A stretch of 53,988 nt of DNA from an uncultured Clostridia bacterium (GCA_944380415.1 CALWHN010000003.1:1-53988); one strand, 5' to 3'. Positions 6,354-13,997 are shown, counted from the stretch's first letter. A program made the numbers and translations. The notes: generated from the sequence alone by a model not told the origin.

Positions 6354-6812
6354 ATGGCAAGGTCAGTTAGGCAATCCAAAATTTTAGAGCTTATTTCAAC
6401 AAGAGAAATTGAAACTCAAGACGAACTTGTTGAATGCTTGCGCGCAGCAAATTTTGATATAACCCAAGCAACAATTTCAAGGGATATCAAAGAACTTGGC
6501 TTAATAAAAATTCTAAGCGCAGAAACCGGAAAATATAAATATTCTCTTGTTGATTCTGGAGAACAAGCGGTTTCTAACAAGTACATATCAATTTTTAAAG
6601 AAGCCGTAATTTCAATTAAAACTGCTCAAAACCTTGTTGTTTTAAAGACCATTAGGGCTATGGCAAATTCAATTTGCGGGCTTATTGACAAGCTTAATTT
6701 GGATTCTGTTCTTGGCGCAGTTGCCGGCGACGACACTGTTATGGTAATTCTTCCAACAAACGAGCAAGCCCAAAAGGTTGCAACAACAATTGAGGCGTTA
6801 ATTCATTTTTAA
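6354..6812 (+). CDS. argR: Arginine repressor ArgR/AhrC
   Basis: 152 aa from the ATG at 6354, chosen because this start aligns residue-for-residue with B. subtilis AhrC (both have IETQDEL at the same distance). The in-frame ATG at 6324 is an alternative, and the GGAG at 6335-6338 is rather far (15 nt) from 6354. The N-terminal winged helix holds TQATISRDIKEL (about 37-48). The C-terminal hexamerisation/arginine-binding domain ends with AGDDTVMVI (GDD about 125-127), where the aspartates contact arginine. ArgR is a hexameric arginine-dependent repressor and activator. An ARG-box-like palindrome in its leader suggests autoregulation. Its position after ole-oapA matches OLE neighbourhoods in other Firmicutes. 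Confidence 0.93.
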   Translation: MARSVRQSKILELISTREIETQDELVECLRAANFDITQATISRDIKELGLIKILSAETGKYKYSLVDSGEQAVSNKYISIFKEAVISIKTAQNLVVLKTIRAMANSICGLIDKLNLDSVLGAVAGDDTVMVILPTNEQAQKVATTIEALIHF

Positions 6813-6845
6813 AAAAACAACTCGCTAGGTTAAGTTGTTTTTTTT
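6812..6845 (+). terminator. argR terminator
   Basis: AAAAAACAACT / AGTTGTTTTTT 11-bp stem plus T-run. Confidence 0.8.
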
Positions 6846-6888
6846 AAAGAGAAGAGGTTTGTGATTTGTGTTGGGCCCTTAACTAAAT

Positions 6889-6922
6889 AAAAAGAACTCT
6901 GATATATATAGAGTTCTTTTTT
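6889..6922 (-). terminator. Terminator of the Xer recombinase gene
   Basis: AAAGAACTCT / AGAGTTCTTT perfect stem (6891-6900, 6910-6919) flanked by A and T runs; usable in both directions. Confidence 0.7.
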
Positions 6923-6964
6923 ATATCCTCTTCTTGTCTTATACTGGCCCATTGATTTTTCTTG

Positions 6965-7996
6965 CTATCTGAGTTTAACCTTTGTTGAGGCGTTTCGACG
7001 AATGTCTTCGTCAATTGCGGCGTAGTGCTTCTTTGTTGTGTTAACATCCTTATGGCCCAGAACGTCGGCAACGATATAGATATCCTGCGTTTCGCGGTAA
7101 AGGCTTGTTCCATAGGTGCTTCTAAGCTTGTGTGGAGAGATTTTCTTAAGAGGCGTAACCGCTTGGCTATATTTTTTAACCAGGTTTTCAACTGCGCGTG
7201 GGGTTATTCTTTTTCTTTGAAGGGAAAGAAAGAGCGCGGGTTCATCTTTATCCAAAGTTTCAATTTTATCTCTTACGTTTAACCATTGAATAAGGGCATC
7301 TTTAACTTCGTTTGAGAAATATAAAACGACCTCATTTCCGCCTTTTCTCGTTATTTTAAAGCTGTTATCTGTTAGATTGAGGTCCGAAACATTTAGGCCG
7401 ACACATTCGCTAATTCGAATTCCCGTTCCCAAAAACAGGGTTAACATTGCAACATCTCTTTCCTTGGTTCTTCTGTTGTATGTAATTTCCCTTCTGGTCA
7501 AGTTTTCAGGGGCTTCGGCCTCGTCTAGAAGCTTTGCAACTTCGTCTGGCTCAAGCCTTATGATCTCTTTTTCATGAATTTTGGGCGTTGTAATTTTGGA
7601 AACTACATTTGACCTGATTAAATCGCTTTTAAACAGGAATTTGAAGAGACTTCTAATTGCGGAAAGCTTTCTTGCTTTGCCTTTTTCTTTATTTATATGT
7701 ACTTTTCCGTCTCTTTCAAAATAGGAAACATAGCTTAAAAAGCGCTCAATGTCCCTTGCCTTTATGGAATCTAGATCTGAAAGGGTTATTTCCTTGGGGG
7801 ATTTTGAAAGATTATTTGCAAGATATGTGAAGAAAAGCTTTAAATCTGCAAGATAATTGACTCTGGTAAGCGACGATGTGTTGTTTTCAATTGAAATAAT
7901 AAAGTCTTGAACATATCCTGGGAAGAAGGAGAGCTCTTGCATGATTTTCTTTTGATTCTTTAAATCCATTTCGGTGTGGTAACTAACTTTAGCCAT
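6965..7996 (-). CDS. Tyrosine recombinase, Xer type (XerS-like)
   Basis: 343 aa from the ATG at 7996. N-terminal SAM-like core-binding domain (FPGYVQDFIISI...LTRVNYLADLKLFF) and C-terminal catalytic domain with the complete tyrosine recombinase set: R194 (GTGIRISE), K218 (KGGN), H289-x-x-R292 (PHKLR), H315 (LGHKDV) and nucleophile Y325 (KHY). Length and N-terminal sequence are closer to XerS than to the ~300-aa XerC/D, suggesting the chromosome dimer resolvase rather than a phage integrase; no phage genes are nearby. The promoter reads TTGACA-17-GATAAT with its +1 on the A of the ATG, so the mRNA is probably leaderless. Palindromic DNA lies 50-100 bp upstream. Confidence 0.82.
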   Translation of the reverse strand: MAKVSYHTEMDLKNQKKIMQELSFFPGYVQDFIISIENNTSSLTRVNYLADLKLFFTYLANNLSKSPKEITLSDLDSIKARDIERFLSYVSYFERDGKVHINKEKGKARKLSAIRSLFKFLFKSDLIRSNVVSKITTPKIHEKEIIRLEPDEVAKLLDEAEAPENLTRREITYNRRTKERDVAMLTLFLGTGIRISECVGLNVSDLNLTDNSFKITRKGGNEVVLYFSNEVKDALIQWLNVRDKIETLDKDEPALFLSLQRKRITPRAVENLVKKYSQAVTPLKKISPHKLRSTYGTSLYRETQDIYIVADVLGHKDVNTTKKHYAAIDEDIRRNASTKVKLR

Positions 7997-8002
7997 ATGA
8001 TT

Positions 8003-8031
8003 ATTATCTCTAAAAAGGAAGTAAATGTCAA
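8003..8031 (-). promoter_or_regulatory. Promoter of the Xer gene, leaderless
   Basis: On the minus strand: TTGACA (8031-8026), 17-bp spacer, GATAAT (8008-8003), then six bases and the ATG at 7996, which is the predicted +1. Confidence 0.75.
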
Positions 8032-8050
8032 ATAAATAATAAAAAAATTT

Positions 8051-8103
8051 GCATAGTATGTGCATAATACGCTTTATTTTGTGTGCTATGCATGCATAGT
8101 ATT
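8051..8103. repeat. Palindrome and direct repeats upstream of Xer and serS
   Basis: Perfect 14-bp palindrome CTATGCATGCATAG (8086-8099) and a direct repeat GCATAGTAT at 8051-8059 and 8095-8103. Position between divergent Xer and serS promoters suggests a protein-binding site, but the sequence does not resemble known dif sites. Confidence 0.5.
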
Positions 8104-8144
8104 ACTTTTCCTACAAAATATATTGAACTTTGTTTTTTATGCGT

Positions 8145-8173
8145 TTGCAAAAAAATTTGAATGTGGGTATAAT
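8145..8173 (+). promoter_or_regulatory. serS promoter
   Basis: TTGCAA (8145-8150), 17-bp spacer, TATAAT (8168-8173); +1 near 8180, leader about 23 nt with AAAGGAG. Confidence 0.75.
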
Positions 8174-8202
8174 ATTGTTATTACTTATAAAGGAGCAAGA
8201 AA

Positions 8203-9486
8203 ATGATTTCAATAGACATGATTAAAAATGACCAAGAAAAAGTCGAGCGCGCAATTGAAAAGCGTGGGATGAAAATAGATTTTAAACCACTGTTTGAGCT
8301 AGATTCAAAGCGAAGAGAGCTTTTAAACAAAGTTGATGTTTTAAAGTCCAAAAGGAACCAGGAAAGTGCAAAAGTTCCGGCTTTGAAAAAAGAGGGGAAG
8401 GATTGCAGCGAAATATTTAAAGAAATGAAAATGCTTGGCGAGGAAATTTCTTCCTTGGACGAACAAGTTTCAAAGGTTGAAGAAGAAATTTTTAACTTCC
8501 TTGCGCCAATTCCAAATTTGGTTGATGAAGATGTTGTTCCAGGAGGAAAGGAAGCAAACCAGGAGATTAGAAGCTTTGGAGAAAAGCCAACCTTTTCCTT
8601 CGAGCCGCTTTCCCATATTGACCTTTGCAAAATAAACGGGTTTATTGATTATCAAGCCGGCGCAAAGCTCTCTGGAAATGGCCACTGGATTTACACTGGC
8701 GAAGGGGCAGAGCTTGAATGGGCGCTCATTAATTACTTCATTAATCAACACCTTGAAGACGGATATAAATTTATTTTGCCACCTCACATGCTTGGGTATA
8801 AATGTGGGTTCATTGCAGGACAATTCCCAAAATTTGACGATGAAGTTTATTGGCTTGACGAAAAATCTAAAACTGGGAAATTCTTGCTTCCAACAGCAGA
8901 AACTCCGCTTGCAAGCATGTATCAGGACTCAATTATTCCAGAGCAGGAACTTCCAATTAAGATGTTTGCATACACGCCTTGCTATCGCCGCGAAGCTGGA
9001 AGCTATCGAACGGAAGAGCGCGGAATGATTAGAGGCCACCAATTTAACAAAGTTGAAATGTTCCAAATAACAACTCCAGAGGGGTCTGACGCCGCTTTTG
9101 AGGAGCTTGTTTCTAAGGCCGAGAAGTTGGTTAAGGGGCTAGGCCTTCACTTTAGAACAACAAAACTTGCCGCAGAAGATGTTAGTGCAACAATGGCAAG
9201 AACCTATGACATAGAAATTTGGATTCCAAGCATGGGGATTTATAAGGAAGTTAGTTCGGCTTCTAATGCAAGAGATTATCAAGCAAGGCGAGGGAATATA
9301 AAATATCGAGATTCTAAAACGCAAAAAACGCTTTTTGTAAACACTTTAAATGCAAGTGGTCTTGCAACAAGCCGTTTGTTCCCAGCGCTTTTAGAACAAT
9401 ATCAAAATGAGGATGGAACAATTCGTGTTCCAGAGGTTTTACAACCTTTCATGAGGGGAAAAACTGTTATAGGAAAAGGAAAATAA
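8203..9486 (+). CDS. serS: Seryl-tRNA synthetase
   Basis: 427 aa, normal length. Class II synthetase that charges tRNA-Ser (and tRNA-Sec where present) with serine in the cytoplasm. The N-terminal ~100 residues form the long antiparallel coiled coil that grips the long variable arm (EEISSLDEQVSKVEEEIFNFL). The catalytic core has motif 2 around CYRREAGSYRTEERGMIRGHQF and motif 3 near the C-terminus (NASGLATSRLFPALLE), plus the serine-binding region VSSASNARDYQARRGNIKY. The start is supported by AAAGGAG 9 nt upstream. There is no T-box: the leader is only about 23 nt. Confidence 0.97.
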   Translation: MISIDMIKNDQEKVERAIEKRGMKIDFKPLFELDSKRRELLNKVDVLKSKRNQESAKVPALKKEGKDCSEIFKEMKMLGEEISSLDEQVSKVEEEIFNFLAPIPNLVDEDVVPGGKEANQEIRSFGEKPTFSFEPLSHIDLCKINGFIDYQAGAKLSGNGHWIYTGEGAELEWALINYFINQHLEDGYKFILPPHMLGYKCGFIAGQFPKFDDEVYWLDEKSKTGKFLLPTAETPLASMYQDSIIPEQELPIKMFAYTPCYRREAGSYRTEERGMIRGHQFNKVEMFQITTPEGSDAAFEELVSKAEKLVKGLGLHFRTTKLAAEDVSATMARTYDIEIWIPSMGIYKEVSSASNARDYQARRGNIKYRDSKTQKTLFVNTLNASGLATSRLFPALLEQYQNEDGTIRVPEVLQPFMRGKTVIGKGK

Positions 9487-9487
9487 T

Positions 9488-10504
9488 TTGAAGAAAGGAA
9501 AGATTTTAGACAAGGGAATGATTGAAGATTTTGCGCAGAAGGTCAGCGATGATTCTGCGCGAAAGGTTTTCTATCTAATATCTGAATATGTTGATGAAAT
9601 CGCAACATCACTTTCTCAAACAAATCCGCTTTTAAATGTTCAAAACATTGAGCTTTTGATGGCAGGGGATTTGCTTACAGGAACATTTATCAGCGTTTCC
9701 GAGCCAGAATTCTACCTTTCTGTTCGCTCTGCACAAATTGAAATCAATTCTGTTGGGCCAATGGAAAACAAGTTTAGAATCATGTGGAACAGGTTTAAAT
9801 CCGCTTGGGCAACGAGAAACAAAAATACAAGAAGATATCAGAAAAAGGAAAAGAAAAAGGCTTTAAAGAAAAGCTCTGAGATAACCGAAAAACAGCTTTT
9901 AGAAAAAAAGGAAAAGCCATATTCTCTTTTGAATTTCAAAGATGATTTTTTTGAGGGGCTTGTTCAAAACATGACCAACATGACGGTTTTGTACAATACT
10001 CCAAGTAAAATTAGAATTTTGGGAAGGGATGAATTTGGGTTTAGAATCAATATAAATCCAGTAATCAAGCACGATGATTACTATAAAGTTTGGAACCCCA
10101 ATTCAAACAAGTTTATTGAAATATATCTGGATAAGGCAAAAAAGCTTTTAGAAGAGAAAGCAGCCGAAATTTCAAAGCTGAATTCCGTTGATTTTAATGA
10201 CGAAGATTTGCTTTATAAAATTATAAGAATATTTAAAAATTTGTATTACAATCTTTGCCAATCATATAACTATCAGTTCGTTGAAAGCTTGATTTACGCT
10301 TGTCCAAACTCACTCTTTAAAACAAAGGAAGAAGAAAATTATGTCTACAATGTCTTTCTAAAAGTTTTGAACTACTTAAACAATGTTTCGCTTGCTGAAA
10401 TAAGGTCCATCTACAACCAAGAAGTCAATCTTTATAAACAACACAACATTTCAGTTTTTCAAATTAAAACATTTTTAAAAGATATAAAAAACTATTTAGA
10501 TTAG
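9488..10504 (+). CDS. Orphan 338-aa protein after serS
   Basis: 338 aa, cytoplasmic. It begins 1 nt after the serS stop with TTG (AGGA/GGAAA upstream); the internal ATG at 9518 is an alternative. Residues 1-80 are helical then beta-rich (LLTGTFISVSEPEFYLSVRSAQ). Residues about 100-140 are an extremely basic linker (RRYQKKEKKKALKKS), residues 150-200 form another beta-rich part, and the last 130 residues are helical with many Tyr and Asn. The basic linker suggests nucleic-acid contact; this is inference only. I do not recognise the family. It is likely co-transcribed with serS and followed 9 nt later by yjbQ. Confidence 0.6.
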   Translation: MKKGKILDKGMIEDFAQKVSDDSARKVFYLISEYVDEIATSLSQTNPLLNVQNIELLMAGDLLTGTFISVSEPEFYLSVRSAQIEINSVGPMENKFRIMWNRFKSAWATRNKNTRRYQKKEKKKALKKSSEITEKQLLEKKEKPYSLLNFKDDFFEGLVQNMTNMTVLYNTPSKIRILGRDEFGFRININPVIKHDDYYKVWNPNSNKFIEIYLDKAKKLLEEKAAEISKLNSVDFNDEDLLYKIIRIFKNLYYNLCQSYNYQFVESLIYACPNSLFKTKEEENYVYNVFLKVLNYLNNVSLAEIRSIYNQEVNLYKQHNISVFQIKTFLKDIKNYLD

Positions 10505-10513
10505 GGGAGAAGA

Positions 10514-10930
10514 ATGAAGAGTTACCGAAAAGAGCTTTGGTTCAACATTCCAAAGCGCCGTGGCCTTGTTAACATAACAGAAGATGTTCAAAAGGCAGTT
10601 ACTGAAAGTCAAATAAAAGAGGGGCTTGTTTTAGTCAATGCAATGAATATAACAGCAAGCGTTTTTATAAACGACGACGAAAGCGGTCTTCATCAAGATT
10701 TTGAAACATGGCTTGAAAAACTTGCGCCAGAAAAGCCTTATAGCCAATATCATCACAATGGTTATGAAGACAATGCAGATGCCCATCTTAAAAGAACAAT
10801 TATGGGCAGGGAAGTTGTTGTTGCAATAACAAATGGTAGATTAGATTTTGGAACTTGGGAACAAATTTTTTATTATGAACTTGACGGATTAAGAAATAAA
10901 CATGTCTTGATAAAAATAATTGGAGAGTAG
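10514..10930 (+). CDS. yjbQ: YjbQ/UPF0047 family protein
   Basis: 138 aa covering the complete family domain. Recognisable blocks are [46 protein letters not shown] and [16 protein letters not shown]. Conserved His and Asp residues in the YxxYHHN and DAH segments line the presumed metal/phosphate site. Some members can replace thiamine-phosphate synthase in vivo as a side activity; the physiological role is unsettled. The ATG at 10514 follows GGGGAGA. It is last in a serS-orphan-yjbQ transcription unit and shares a terminator with the convergent tRNA-Leu. Confidence 0.85.
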   Translation: MKSYRKELWFNIPKRRGLVNITEDVQKAVTESQIKEGLVLVNAMNITASVFINDDESGLHQDFETWLEKLAPEKPYSQYHHNGYEDNADAHLKRTIMGREVVVAITNGRLDFGTWEQIFYYELDGLRNKHVLIKIIGE

Positions 10931-10980
10931 CAACAAATTGCGGTATTATATATTTATAACACACAATATCTAGTTAAATT

Positions 10981-11015
10981 AAAAAAAGAATAACACGTGA
11001 TTATTCTTTTTTTTT
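10981..11015. terminator. Bidirectional terminator
   Basis: AAAAAGAATAA-cacgtga-TTATTCTTTTT stem with A and T runs on both sides, between yjbQ (+) and tRNA-Leu (-). Confidence 0.8.
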
Positions 11016-11102
11016 TGGTGCGGAAAACAGGATTTGAACCTGCAAGGAATTGCTTCCACTAGAACCTGAATCTAGCGCGTCTACCAATTTCGCCATTTCC
11101 GC
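11016..11102 (-). tRNA. tRNA-Leu (anticodon CAG)
   Basis: 87 nt with encoded CCA. Acceptor GCGGAAA/TTTCCGC, anticodon stem CTAGA/TCTAG with loop TTCAGGT, long variable arm, and T arm GGTTCAAATCC. It reads CUG, an infrequent codon here. Confidence 0.95.
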
Positions 11103-11119
11103 AAAGTTTTTGTTGAAGG

Positions 11120-11563
11120 TTATTCCGCTTCAACAATCAAGGTGAAATTCGCTGAAATCTCGGGATAAACTTTAGCAGTTATCGTGTAGTTTCCAACTGA
11201 TTTAATGGGTGAGGGGAGCACAATTTTTTTCTTATCTAAATTAATTCCTTCCTTCGAAAGGGCGTTTGAAATTTCTTGGCTTGTTATTCCGCCAAAGATT
11301 TTTCCATTCTCTCCAGCTTTAACTGTTAAGCAAAGTGTTTTGGTTTTTAAAAGTGCTGCAAGTTCTTTTGCCTCTTTAATTTCAACAGATTTATGATAGG
11401 CCATTGCTTCTTTTTGCTGTTTGTTTTCGTTTAGAGCGGCAGAAGTTGCTTCCTTTGCAAGGCCTTGTTTTAAAAGGAAATTCCTTGCATAACCGTCTGA
11501 AACATTGACGATTTCGCCTTTTTTCCCGCTTCCTTTGACGTCTTTAAGTAAAACAACTTGCAT
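11120..11563 (-). CDS. rplI: Ribosomal protein bL9
   Basis: 147 aa, normal length. The N-terminal globular rRNA-binding domain starts with [25 protein letters not shown] (read in two parts: [18 protein letters not shown] and [13 protein letters not shown]). A long central helix (residues about 40-75, [20 protein letters not shown]) and the C-terminal domain ([12 protein letters not shown] ... [14 protein letters not shown]) follow. It binds 23S rRNA domain V near the L1 stalk and helps frame maintenance. A GAGGTG ribosome-binding site lies upstream. In many Firmicutes rplI is followed by dnaB; here it is followed by tRNA-Leu. Confidence 0.97.
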   Translation of the reverse strand: MQVVLLKDVKGSGKKGEIVNVSDGYARNFLLKQGLAKEATSAALNENKQQKEAMAYHKSVEIKEAKELAALLKTKTLCLTVKAGENGKIFGGITSQEISNALSKEGINLDKKKIVLPSPIKSVGNYTITAKVYPEISANFTLIVEAE

Positions 11564-11606
11564 AAAAACACCTCACGCATTGTTATTTTATCCAATCTAA
11601 GCCGAA

Positions 11607-11636
11607 TTGTCAAGGAAAAGAGCAGAGGTTTAGAAT
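11607..11636 (+). promoter_or_regulatory. Promoter of the DUF1540 gene
   Basis: TTGTCA (11607-11612), 18-bp spacer, TAGAAT (11631-11636); divergent from rplI. Confidence 0.65.
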
Positions 11637-11677
11637 ATTCTTGTTTATTTAAGGGAAAATATATATTGAGGAAATTT

Positions 11678-12019
11678 ATGGATATTAGATGTAGAAAGAC
11701 AACATGTAAATATAACAAGGACCACACTTGCCTTGCAAAATCAATTTTAGTTGATAGAAAGGTTTTGTGTTCAACATATCAGCTTTCGGAGGCCCTTAAA
11801 GGAAAAAACAGACAACAAGGCCTCTTAGATAAAGCGGAGGATTATTCAAAAAGAATGTTTGAAAAACCTCCTAAAAATGCACCGATGAGAAACAGAAAGA
11901 AAATTGAAATTTCCTGCAAGGCGGACTGCCTTTTCAACAACAACGGAATTTGCAGAGCCAATGGGATTACTGTTAACGATGTAAACTATCCGGTTTGCAT
12001 GGGCTATTTGCCGAAATAG
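11678..12019 (+). CDS. Two-domain DUF1540 cysteine-rich protein
   Basis: 113 aa from the ATG at 11678 (TTGAGGAAA ribosome-binding site and a promoter 40 nt upstream). It contains two DUF1540-like cysteine modules: residues 4-34 (CRKTTCKYNKDHTCLAKSI ... VLCSTY) and residues about 79-110 (CKADCLFNNNGICRANGI ... YPVCMGY). A charged linker lies between (KAEDYSKRMFEKPPKNAP). Each module has four Cys and a beta-hairpin spacing typical of small metal-binding domains found in Clostridia. No membrane segment is seen. The function is unknown; zinc or Fe-S binding is an inference. Confidence 0.75.
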   Translation: MDIRCRKTTCKYNKDHTCLAKSILVDRKVLCSTYQLSEALKGKNRQQGLLDKAEDYSKRMFEKPPKNAPMRNRKKIEISCKADCLFNNNGICRANGITVNDVNYPVCMGYLPK

Positions 12020-12033
12020 GGGAACTATTTTAT

Positions 12034-12096
12034 CAAAAAAAGAGGCTTTTAACTATTCGCAAAAGACACATTTTGCGAATAGTTAGTGGCCTTTTT
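12034..12096 (+). terminator. Unusually long hairpin/terminator
   Basis: Perfect 15-bp arms (12050-12064 and 12071-12085, TAACTATTCGCAAAA and its complement) around a 6-nt loop, enclosed by partly complementary AAAAAGAGGC / GGCCTTTTT ends. Probably the DUF1540 terminator, but longer than others here. Confidence 0.65.
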
Positions 12097-12199
12097 GGCG
12101 ATTTTTAGGGATATTATGCATTTTTCTTATAATTTGTTTAGTTTTAAAAAATTTGTTTTGATTATGATTTAACAAGCTATGCAAATATAATCCTATTCT

Positions 12200-12233
12200 A
12201 AAAAAAGAACCTATGTTTATTTTATAGGTTCTA
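12200..12233 (-). terminator. Terminator of gmk
   Basis: AGAACCTAT / ATAGGTTCT stem (12207-12215, 12224-12232) followed on the minus strand by seven T; it overlaps the gmk stop codon. Confidence 0.8.
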
Positions 12234-12770
12234 TTCTGGTTTTCTTAAAATTCCTTCGATGATTTCAATTGTCTTGTCCATATTGTCGTTTTGAATTATC
12301 AAATTATAATTTGGCCTATGGGCGCTTTCAAATTCAAAGCGTTCCATTCTTTTATCTATGTTCTTTTCGCCTCTAAGTTTTAATCTTTTAATAAGCTCGT
12401 GTTTTGGAACATCTAAAAAGATTGAAACAATTTTAACCTTGTTTCCAAGGCGCTCTGTCATGTTCTTTTGGCCTAAAACGCCAATATCTTTAACATAATT
12501 TGTTCCTGAAAAAACGTCGTCTATCGAGCTTTTTAAAATTCCGTAATAATTTCCATGGATTTCTTCATATTCAAACAATTCGTTGTTTTTGATTTTGTCT
12601 TCAAATTCTTCTTTCGTTAGGAATATGTATGAATCCGTTTCATCATCGCGGTTTTCTTTGTTTCTTGAGGTGCAAGATTTTAGATATTTTAAATCTGGGT
12701 TTTTCCTTAAGAGATGGTTTATAACTGTGTTTTTGCCTGCCCCTGAACAGCCTGAAATTAAAATTAGCAT
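12231..12770 (-). CDS. gmk: Guanylate kinase family protein
   Basis: 179 aa; ATP-dependent GMP-to-GDP kinase family. The P-loop GCSGAGKNT is at residues 7-15. The GMP-binding region reads SCTSRNKENRDDETDSYIFL then ELFEYEEIHGNYYG, and the lid region is LRGEKNIDKRMERFEFE. The family's usual SVTTRxPRxGE is changed to SCTSRNKENRDDE and the IDVQGA block to IGVLGQ, so this is a divergent member, possibly a paralogue specialised for another nucleotide. The start codon lies inside a 17-bp stem with the ribosome-binding site GGAGA in the loop (see 12758-12801), suggesting translational or attenuation control. It lies downstream of dacF on the same strand. Confidence 0.8.
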   Translation of the reverse strand: MLILISGCSGAGKNTVINHLLRKNPDLKYLKSCTSRNKENRDDETDSYIFLTKEEFEDKIKNNELFEYEEIHGNYYGILKSSIDDVFSGTNYVKDIGVLGQKNMTERLGNKVKIVSIFLDVPKHELIKRLKLRGEKNIDKRMERFEFESAHRPNYNLIIQNDNMDKTIEIIEGILRKPE

Positions 12771-12801
12771 GTAATATTTTCTCCTTACATGCTAATTTTA
12801 A
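12758..12801 (-). promoter_or_regulatory. Hairpin occluding the gmk start codon
   Basis: Perfect 17-bp inverted repeat (12758-12774 with 12785-12801) with a 10-nt loop. In the minus-strand RNA the loop carries the Shine-Dalgarno GGAGA and the 3' arm contains the gmk AUG, followed by a U-rich run. It could act as a dacF terminator/attenuator or as a translation switch. Confidence 0.7.
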
Positions 12802-12839
12802 ATGTTTTAAAATCTTTTGTCAAACAATTATGTTTGATT

Positions 12840-13997
12840 TTACCAGTTCTTTATAATTTCTTTTAAGCTTTCACCGTATGTGATTGCAGGAACATCTGTT
12901 CCAACAATTGCGTCAATTGTCTTTATAATAACGCCGTCTTTGCTTATGGAAACGGTTCCAACTTTTTCTCCCGAAGCTAGTGGCGCACAAATTTTTTCAT
13001 CTATTTCAACGGTGACGGCATATTGGGCGCCATCTCCCTTTCTTGAAACAACATAGAAATCTTCTGCTGCATAAACTGGAATGGTTTTTACTTTGCTTCG
13101 CAAAATTTCAGCTTCAATCAAGCTTTCGCCCGATGAAATTATTTGTTTGTTTTCAAAGTTTGCAAATCCATATGTTAAAAGTTTTGAAGTTTCATTAAAC
13201 CTAAGTGTTGCATCTTTTGCCCCTAAAACAACGGCTATAAGCCTCATTCCGCCCCTCTCAGCTGTTGCTGTTAAACAATAGCCAGCTTCGTCAGTTGAGC
13301 CTGTTTTTCCGCCATCACAGCCCTTAAAATACCTTATTAATTTATTTGTGTTTACAACCTCTGTTTCTCTTCCAGAAGGATGTGTTAACTTGTCCATCCA
13401 AATTGTGCTGTAATTAAAATAATCCTTAATTTTTAAAACTTCCTTTGTAAGTTTTGCAACATCCCTTGCCGTTGAATATTGTCCAGGCTCTGGAAGGCCG
13501 CTTGCATTTACATAAACAGTGTCATTTAGCCCAAGTTCTTTTGCCCTTTGGTTCATTTTTTTTACAAAGGCTTCTTCTGTTCCTGAAATTTTTTCAGCCA
13601 AGGCAACGCTAGCATCGTTTGCAGAGGCAACTATAACGCTTTTTAACATGTCTTCAACGCTGTAATCAACAAAGGGGTCAATAAAAACTTGGCTCCCGCC
13701 CATTGAAGACGCATTTTCTGTTGTTGTCAACATTTCGTCAAGGCTTAAATTTCCGGCTTCAATTTCTTCAAATGTAAGCAAAATTGTCATAAGTTTTACA
13801 ATTGATGCAACTTGAACTTTCTCATCTGGATTCTGCTCAAAAAGAACTTCGCCGCTGTCATAATCAATCAAAATTGCAGACTTTGCATCAACTGATAAAT
13901 CTGCGCTTTCTGCACTTGCAAAATCAATTCTAAAACTAGATAATGCGCATGCTATGCACATAATACCGCAAAATATTGCGAAACCAAACTTTTTCAT
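12840..13997 (-). CDS. dacF: D-alanyl-D-alanine carboxypeptidase (PBP5/DacF type)
   Basis: 385 aa, secreted or membrane-attached low-molecular-weight PBP that trims the terminal D-Ala of peptidoglycan stem peptides. A signal peptide occupies residues 1-29. Catalytic motifs are S65-x-x-K68 (SIVK), S125-A-N127 and K231-T-G233. A PBP5-type C-terminal beta domain follows (about 275-370), and the protein ends in a possible amphipathic tail (ESLKEIIKNW). DacF is sporulation-specific in B. subtilis; the neighbouring SpoIIM-like and spoIVB genes favour that role, but a vegetative DacA role cannot be excluded. Confidence 0.9.
   Translation of the reverse strand: MKKFGFAIFCGIMCIACALSSFRIDFASAESADLSVDAKSAILIDYDSGEVLFEQNPDEKVQVASIVKLMTILLTFEEIEAGNLSLDEMLTTTENASSMGGSQVFIDPFVDYSVEDMLKSVIVASANDASVALAEKISGTEEAFVKKMNQRAKELGLNDTVYVNASGLPEPGQYSTARDVAKLTKEVLKIKDYFNYSTIWMDKLTHPSGRETEVVNTNKLIRYFKGCDGGKTGSTDEAGYCLTATAERGGMRLIAVVLGAKDATLRFNETSKLLTYGFANFENKQIISSGESLIEAEILRSKVKTIPVYAAEDFYVVSRKGDGAQYAVTVEIDEKICAPLASGEKVGTVSISKDGVIIKTIDAIVGTDVPAITYGESLKEIIKNW

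Noticed and set aside
6965..7996. Phage or ICE integrase
   Set aside because: Length and N-terminus fit XerS-type housekeeping recombinase, and no phage, conjugation or attachment-site signals flank it.
8174..8203. T-box riboswitch for serS
   Set aside because: The leader is only about 23 nt with a normal Shine-Dalgarno.
10955..10975. Third NrdR-like box (ACACAATATCTAGTTA)
   Set aside because: About 13/16 match, no reductase gene and no downstream promoter; chance match in AT-rich DNA is likely.
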